DNA of 64,000 nucleotides from Batillaria attramentaria (taxonomy: Eukaryota; Mollusca; Gastropoda; Batillariidae): NCBI GenBank assembly GCA_018292915.2, contig JACVVK020000386.1, positions 208,501-272,500 of the forward strand, given 5' to 3'. The notes under the pieces were generated by a model that saw nothing but the letters and a program-made list of their open reading frames with translations, was not told the origin of the DNA and searched no databases. Position numbers and translations under genes: made by a program. Shown here piece after piece: positions 59,101-64,000 of this stretch (its first letter is position 1; each line of letters starts with the position of its first letter).

Positions 59101-60981
59101 TTACCCATCTCCTTACGGTCGGCGTGGGAGAAGGACGTGGAGACACGTGACACGAGCCTGTTCCGGACCATGCCTTTCGTCACTTTACCCAGCTTCGTCG
59201 TGAACGTATCCGGCTGGGCTGCAGACGTGAGGACACAAAATGAGCATGAAATGGGGTCACGTGCAGTGGGTTTATTTGAAGAACCCTGTTTGGCGAGTGT
59301 GCTAGTTTGTAGTGATTTTTGACGTCACAAAAATGATGTGATGAGATGTGTTACGTGTGTTAGAAATCTTAAGCTGGGTTAATTTTTAATGTTGATGTTT
59401 GATGTTTATCATTAGTCATTGCCCGTCCGGTTACCGGCTACCTTTTAGCACGAATTAATTGCCCGAAAGGGACAAATAAAGTATTTTTGAATTGAACTGA
59501 ATTGAAGTATTTTGTCGGGCAGGGTGCATGCCAGGGGGCTACATCAGTGAGTGGGTCAGTTTTTAGGGCTTAAAGCCGCGCAAGTCACAAAGAATAATTC
59601 GCGGCTGAGGGGATACAAAAAGAGGCAATCTGCCAGTGGAGCTGGGAATTTTTGCGCAGAAGTCGGGCAAAGGTGAGGTGAGCGGATCTGAGTGAACTAA
59701 ACAGAAAGTGGACTTGCATTACTACAATGAGGCCTGGGCGGAAAGGAGACATTCAGTTTCTTGAACTTCTGTCATGTGCGTGCCCTTGCATAGTATGTGC
59801 ATGGTATTTTTTGTTTCTCAGGGGCAACTATGATGCATGAGGCTAATAGGGATATATAGGCAGTTGGAGTCCTCGTGCATTGTGTGTTCTTTTACCTGAA
59901 TTACACAAATAAAACGCTACTGTTTCCGGACCTACAGAAAACTATTTCAAACAATTCTCTAGGCTTGCATTCAAATATTGTATAATTTGCACATCGTTAA
60001 AATAGACAGTTCCTGACTTCGTGAAACATGAAGGAGATAAGCTGCAGAATGGGTTTTGACTCGAACAAGTAGTTTGCCCTTAGGGGTAACTTGATGTGTT
60101 TGGACCTGTCAACTAAAAATTAATTGAAAGCTTTTAGTGCGCCCATCAGTCCCCCTCTTTATCCCTACCCTTCCCCCAACCCCTCCCCATCACCACCAAT
60201 TGCATGTTATGCGCCGTACCGTGCAAGTCTCGTGTGCCAACTGCAGTGCTGCCGGTCTGAGACCCACCTGAAACGAGAGAATGTCCATGTCACTTACTAT
60301 CTGAGAACAATGGCTGATTCACAACGGCAACTGACAACTGACAACAGCAGCAAAATGTTCCTTTCTGTAGGGTGCTTGCAACACATGCGACATTTCCGCA
60401 GTATCGTCCTATTCTTAAAGTATCTATGCATCACTATGATTGATTGATTGATTGATTGATTGGTCGGCTGGACTGGTAGGTTGGTTGGTTGGTTAACTAG
60501 TTGACTTACTTCGTGACTGAGTGACTACTGCTTTACTGACCATTTCAATGGCGAGTTCTTGTTCTTCTTGAATTCTTTAATACGTGTCTGTCGATCTCGT
60601 GTGTATGTGCGGTGCGTGTATGCATGCGTGCGTGCGCGTTTGTGTCTAGCCTGTGTTTGTACGTTTGTTTGCTTGTTTGTTTGTTTCAGAAGCTGACCTG
60701 CTGTAGGGCTAAGCCTGTGGGCGTCCTGTAAATCCGAACTGCGGGAGTGATCATCATAACAGGAACTCGAAGCGGAGGCCGAGCTGACCACAGAATCGTG
60801 AGCCATGAGCTGGCGGGGGCGGGGGAGGGGGGACGAGTTGTCGTCGTGGTCGTACAGGCGACACCAGATGGCCTGGGTGTAGTGGCGCCACTCGCGAAGT
60901 TCTAGAAGAATCTCGCCCATGAACTCGTCCGCGCCGTCCTCACGGCTCCACACTGTCACTTCCAGACAACGAGACACCAGC

Positions 60982-61040
<59 letters not shown>

Positions 61041-62075
61041 AGAGAGAGGTGTTAACCATTTCAACACGGGGAGGTAATCAAAATGGCCGACCTTTTCCCG
61101 TTGCTATGTCGCTTCACAAGTTACGACGATTGCTCTCCCCTACAGCCGTTATTTTAAAACATGAGCATATACACATCTTTAGACTGTAGTGACGTATTAG
61201 TACAAGTCGGTTTCAGGGTGGCAAACAACCCCCCTTTTAATCGTAAGAAAGCAGTAAGTCCTGTTGTATTTTACTCCTCCTATGGCGCTCTCTTGGTGCA
61301 CTCGCAGAGCAGACACGGGATACAACAGGATGCAACTCCAATACTTTATTAACAGAAGGTGCGTGGAGAACAAATGCATGAAAGAAGAAGAACCCAGAAC
61401 GCTGTGCAGGGCTGCTTATATACTAAACAGGTCAGATCTAGAACATTCCTCAACTTAGTGGCAAGTTCGAAATCTTTCCAAGGTTACGTAATCTACTGAC
61501 GTTACTGCACCAGCGTGTTCTGGGATGGTCTAGAAATTTCCAGCGAAATGCAGTAGATTTTCGCGAGCTCTACAACAGTCCATTGACGTCATTTGCAGAA
61601 AAAGACCATTACGTCAATCTCTTTCATCTTGAAATCACCCCCTTTACCAATACAATGACGTCATGGACGTACTGTATTTTGTAAATACGCGTCCAATAAC
61701 AGGGCGGGGCTTTGGCCTCAGGGCTTGCCATGTGGAGTCGTCTATTAAAAAAATGGATACTGGGGGTGCTTCCCTTGGTATGACACGTCTTATGATGTGG
61801 ATGATTACACGGCCGGCACCGCAGGTGCCGTAGTTCCCGGGCCTGGCTAATGAGGGACATTTATGACTGGAAGCGTGGAATGCGGCCCCGTCCCGCAGTC
61901 CCAAACCACAGGGACCTCCATAGCATCATCTTACTATCATCCTCATCTCCATCATCATGCATAATTAAAAAGTGTCCCAACTTTCGAGCCCTCCTTGGAT
62001 TCCACACATGACCTGGGAGGAACACCACTGGAACCGGTAAAAGATTTGGGGCAGCCCCCCCCCCCCAACACCCAA

Positions 62076-62107
<32 letters not shown>

Positions 62108-64000
62108 GGATACAGCGCCTTCACAATACTCATTAATATTATTGTTATTTGGTCACCCACCTCTGTGATGGTGAAGCTGTCGTAAACAAACGTCCGTTCC
62201 CACTTGGGCCGCCGGTTGTACTTTCGGATCTCGGTCTTGTGGGCCTCACGTGATCTGGACAAACATGCTTGCACAGTCAAGCGGTTGCTGGAGCTACGCT
62301 AAATTGCTACGCAGAGGACCGTGCCGATACGAAAGACAAAATACAGGGCAATTCCTGCAAGAATTTGTATTTGAAATCGTTCGGTTGTTCTCTCTTTTCT
62401 CAGGTTACGTGACGGTATTAGCTTGCGGGGCATGTACAAACAAGTCGGCTAAATATAGTAGAAAATCTTTGCCCCTTTTAAAATTTATGTGCAGTGTCAT
62501 AAATGGCAATCTGGTGCTTTTTGTTGGCTTTGTAAACAAGTTTTATGCCAGGTAATAGTAAAATTAGGGGAAAATGAGGCTGGCTTGTGGACTATTTGTA
62601 TTCATGCGCGGCTGGCACAGGAGCCAGCCGACGACCGTGGAATGAGGGGGTATGTGGTCGCTGTCAACATTGCCAAAAAAACGGAATAGTGGAATTTGTT
62701 TAAATTTCCTCTACACACGAGTCTATGGCTGCCTGATTTTTGTGAATTTTTTGGTGAATTTTAAAGCATTTCTAGGGTGTCATCTGCAGCGTTATGTGTA
62801 AGAGTAATATATAGCGTTTTCCTCCATATTTGCATCTGTGTCGCGTAGCCTCATGTATTTTCCCGTGTATTCTGCATGGTGGCGCTGCATCGCATAATTA
62901 ATGAGACTTAGTTCACTACTGTCGTCGTTCACTGTTCATTTTGAAGGACGCAAAAAAAAAAAATGCATTTGCCACTCTGAACAGCTTAATATGTCACATT
63001 AACTATATTATTGCCTACCATGTGTATTCTCAAATAATTTGCTCTATTCTTTAATATACACATTTGTCTTTCAAGTCACTCCCAAGCCCGTATCTCAACC
63101 CGTAATATAGTCTTTTGGCCATTTCAATAAACAGATTTATTCAATTTTCAACAGCGCTCAGCTGCTACAGAGAAAAGAAAAGAGAATGTTGATCAACTGA
63201 GATCCCCCCCCCCCTCTCTCTCTCTCTCTCTGGGGAGCCGAGGTGGCCGAATGGTAGAGCGTTGCACTTCTAATGGTCGGGTCGTGAGTTCGTATCCCGG
63301 CTGGGACCAAATATTTGTGCTGGCTTTTTCATCGTTGCTCTATCTTTGATATCACCCGTATGTGGCGGAAAAGGACGTTAAACCCCCAAACACCCACCCA
63401 CCCACCCTCTCTCTCTCTCTCTCGTAAGTTGTAATCACTGTGATCTGCCATTGCAAGGCTGCTATAAATAAATTCTTACTGAGCACAATATAAGTTTATC
63501 TTGTTAATGCTCCCTTGTATCTCCACAATATAAATCTGTTTCAGCCAAACCGATTTGACTGACTGCTTCATTCATTCTGAAGGACGCAGACCTACCTTCT
63601 GTGCGGCAGCAGGTGAACCAGCACAAACGGGGACGGGAAAGCTGAGCTCGTGACGTCATGTTCAGTATCCTCTGTCTCGCTGCCGCTGAGCGCCGCCGAT
63701 TTGACCGTCACCTGGGGTAGGTCCAGAGTCTTTCTTGCTCTCTTGTTCTGGTGATACTCTGCGCTGCGTTGTTCAGCTCCTCTCGACCCGGGCCGGGGTT
63801 CGAAGATGTGCTCCGGTCCCTGGTCCGTTTTGTGGAGTGAGGCTGTCATTTGCCCTTGCCCCGGCCCGTGGGGGTGCACGTCAGGGGTGGAGCCCGTCCC
63901 TGGCAGGGCCAGACCACGCCCCTTGACGATCGTGACGTATAGGACGGCGGTGGGTGGGTCGTACTCGAGCGACAGCAAAATCTCGCCACACATTTGACGA
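51182..64000 (-). CDS. RIM: RIM-family active-zone protein, C-terminal part (C2A, linker, C2B); 5' end outside window
   Basis: RIM proteins scaffold the presynaptic active zone, linking vesicle Rab3, Munc13, calcium channels and RIM-BP. Exons in view, 5' to 3': 64000-63596 (open at the edge), 62254-62161, 60980-60698, 59218-59078, 56691-56578, 56085-55986, 55783-55689, 53744-53619, 53038-52896, 51349-51182: about 555 residues. C2A is spread over the first three exons (ILLSLEYDP, VLYVTIVKGRGLALPG, RRPKWERTFVYD, LEVTVWSREDGADEFMGEIL) and carries a long insert. The SSPLPRP motif just after C2A resembles the same site in vertebrate RIMs. A Ser-rich linker follows, then ILGPGQ, then C2B (GDVKLGLAVSKGQLEVDIIC, DTYVKTYLVEG, QCLGETVVKLDSLDLS, WYKLFPLNS). 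The protein ends STDSLSQW. The zinc finger and PDZ expected upstream are outside. The family call rests mainly on C2B. Confidence 0.85.
51633..51842 (-). pseudogene. LINE ORF2 C-terminal fragment
   Basis: The minus-strand frame reads GETSFSFLAPTVWNSLPTEL and SLPLFKSHLRTFLFRQAF. This is the conserved tail of many non-LTR retrotransposon ORF2 proteins (WNSLP motif, then F-K-x2-L-x3-LF). Everything upstream is missing. It overlaps the left arm of an inverted duplication (51780-52106). Confidence 0.75.
51780..52106. repeat. Inverted duplication of LINE-derived sequence
   Basis: The left arm (about 51780-51893) and right arm (about 51993-52106) are inverted, diverged copies. Shared motifs include ACCTACGTATCA, CACAGCGTATCACAAAGCAA and ACCCACCC(C)TG. 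A spacer of about 100 bp separates them. It lies in the last RIM intron. Confidence 0.75.
52320..52400. repeat. (GTTA)n with GGGCTTAACGCCGCGCAA end
   Basis: A GTTA run is followed by AGGGCTTAACGCCGCGCAA. Related ends occur at 50085-50160 and 59555-59620. It is probably the tail of a dispersed repeat family. Confidence 0.6.
52445..52640. repeat. Interspersed repeat, CAAAGCGCCGCGAAC family, copy 2
   Basis: Diverged copy of 14948-15133 sharing CTCAAAGCGCCGCGAACT, AACACGCACG, CACACGCATTC and CAATCACGTGGTGCGAAGG. It lies in the last RIM intron. Confidence 0.75.
53929..54125. repeat. Dispersed repeat G, copy 1
   Basis: Direct copy of 61072-61255: both share CCCGTTGCTATG, ACGACGATTGCTCTC, TATTTTAAAACATGAG and TTAGTACAAGTCGGTTTCAG. 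They are diverged but collinear over about 180 bp. Confidence 0.8.
54150..54222. repeat. 32-bp tandem array, left part
   Basis: Units of CGGTGCTATGACGTTTTGAA plus TTTGGAAAAACG. The array resumes at 55348 after the inserted element. Confidence 0.9.
54223..55344. mobile_element. 1.1-kb element with TCAAGGTCA-rich tandem units
   Basis: Inverted ends TGGCTCCCTTGTG (54239) and CACAAGGGAGCCA (to about 55343) bound seven units of about 140 bp. Each unit carries TGACCTTGACC and TCAAGGTCA half sites near 54259, 54385, 54520, 54650, 54795, 54940 and 55090, plus GTCTATCATCATGCCAAGTT. A (CA)n and (CAGA)n tract follows at 55221-55298. The element interrupts a 32-bp tandem array. No coding. Confidence 0.75.
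55348..55490. repeat. 32-bp tandem array, right part
   Basis: Five units of CGCGGTGCTATGACGTTTTG plus AATTTGGAAAAA, identical in type to 54150-54222. Confidence 0.9.
56088..56142. repeat. (CA)n microsatellite abutting a RIM acceptor
   Basis: About 27 CA units. On the RIM (minus) strand this is a (TG)n run ending TGTGTAG directly at the acceptor of the exon that begins at 56085. Confidence 0.95.
56781..57557. mobile_element. Foldback element with 300-bp arms
   Basis: The left arm (56781-57107) and right arm (57258-57557) are inverted copies over most of their length, with a 150-bp loop. The outer ends read AGAAGCCACTTGAAGCCACT and the complement of AGGAGCCACTTCAAGCCACT. Inner matched text includes CAGTACATTCTCG and CACGGGGAC. 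A related end segment lies at 49640-49740. No coding. Confidence 0.8.
58345..58948. mobile_element. 604-bp MITE with GGCCGTTCTTAAC ends
   Basis: The first and last 24 bp are inverted with one mismatch, starting AAGGCCGTTCTTAAC. Subterminal GTTCGGCGAAC motifs recur in both orientations. The target duplication is unclear. It lies in a RIM intron just beyond the donor of the exon ending at 59078. No coding. Confidence 0.75.
60989..61037. repeat. (CA)n microsatellite near a RIM acceptor
   Basis: About 24 CA units. On the RIM strand it is a (TG)n run that leads into GCGCGCAG, the acceptor of the exon starting at 60980. Confidence 0.95.
61072..61255. repeat. Dispersed repeat G, copy 2
   Basis: Direct copy of 53929-54125, in a different RIM intron. 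Confidence 0.8.
61745..62110 (-). repeat. Interspersed repeat D, minus copy, with poly-G head
   Basis: On the minus strand it starts with a T run and a G-rich tract, then GTGTGGAATCCAAGGAGGG, GATGCTATGGAGGTC and GGTGCCGGCCGTGTAATCAT. It matches 26023-26385. Confidence 0.65.
62256..63595. other. RIM intron without recognised gene
   Basis: About 1.3 kb between two C2A exons. Apart from the SINE at 63233-63405 and CT runs beside it, I see no coding or complete element. Confidence 0.6.
63233..63405 (+). mobile_element. tRNA-derived SINE, family A, second copy
   Basis: It carries GGTGGCCGAATGGTAGAG, GTGAGTTCGTATCCC, CCAAATATTTGTGCTGGC and GGAAAAGGACGTTAAAC, matching 45336-45507. CCCTCTCTCTCTC lies on both sides and could be the target duplication, although the CT repeat makes this ambiguous. 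Confidence 0.85.

Noticed and set aside
58935..59183. Continuous frame past the RIM exon ending at 59078
   Set aside because: A consensus GTAAGT donor at 59077 and the phase match to the next exon show the tail is intronic.
60525..61067. 180-aa minus-strand frame as one continuous protein
   Set aside because: Only 60698-60980 is RIM exon. The upstream part is translated (TG)n and the downstream part runs past a GT donor into the intron.

Overview
The window looks like a piece of an animal nuclear genome. It has split protein genes with GT-AG introns, long untranslated regions, many microsatellites and dense small repeats. The protein set includes a synaptic active-zone RIM protein, so the source has a nervous system. 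Repeat style (tRNA-headed SINEs with a GACGTTAAA tail, CAAAGCGCC-type repeats, TCAAGGTCA repeats) suggests a mollusc, probably a gastropod. That assignment is inference.

Four protein genes and one tRNA are supported. (1) PPM1G, a nuclear PP2C-type Ser/Thr phosphatase, minus strand, 12215 down to 2143, 10 coding exons, 688 aa. (2) NRBP1, a pseudokinase adaptor, plus strand, 12604-27625, 14 coding exons, 522 aa, with a candidate 3'UTR to about 32.1 kb. PPM1G and NRBP1 are head to head with 388 bp between start codons, the same arrangement as in human 2p23.3. (3) A tRNA-Cys(GCA) on the minus strand at 33821-33892. (4) TCEA1/TFIIS, an RNA polymerase II elongation factor, plus strand, 34678-43317, 9 coding exons, 311 aa, with a candidate 3'UTR to about 46.66 kb. 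(5) The 3' part of a RIM-family gene, minus strand, from the right edge to 51182: both C2 domains and the C-terminus, 10 coding exons in view, with the 5' part beyond base 64000. TCEA1 and RIM converge. All exon joins listed were checked for phase by hand translation.

The rest is intron, UTR and repeats. Intron 8 of PPM1G is nearly all mobile DNA: a 374-bp PIF/Harbinger-like MITE next to a 2.96-kb element with 42-bp inverted ends and a 60-bp internal tandem array. NRBP1 carries a TTA-flanked MITE in intron 1 and a 92-bp TTAA-flanked palindrome in its 3'UTR. TCEA1 intron 5 holds one MITE nested in another. The RIM region has a foldback element, a MITE, a LINE fragment in inverted duplication, a 1.1-kb element packed with nuclear-receptor-type half sites, and a minisatellite built from the last codons and stop codon of RIM itself. 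I saw no bacterial features, CRISPR array, virus or complete autonomous transposon.
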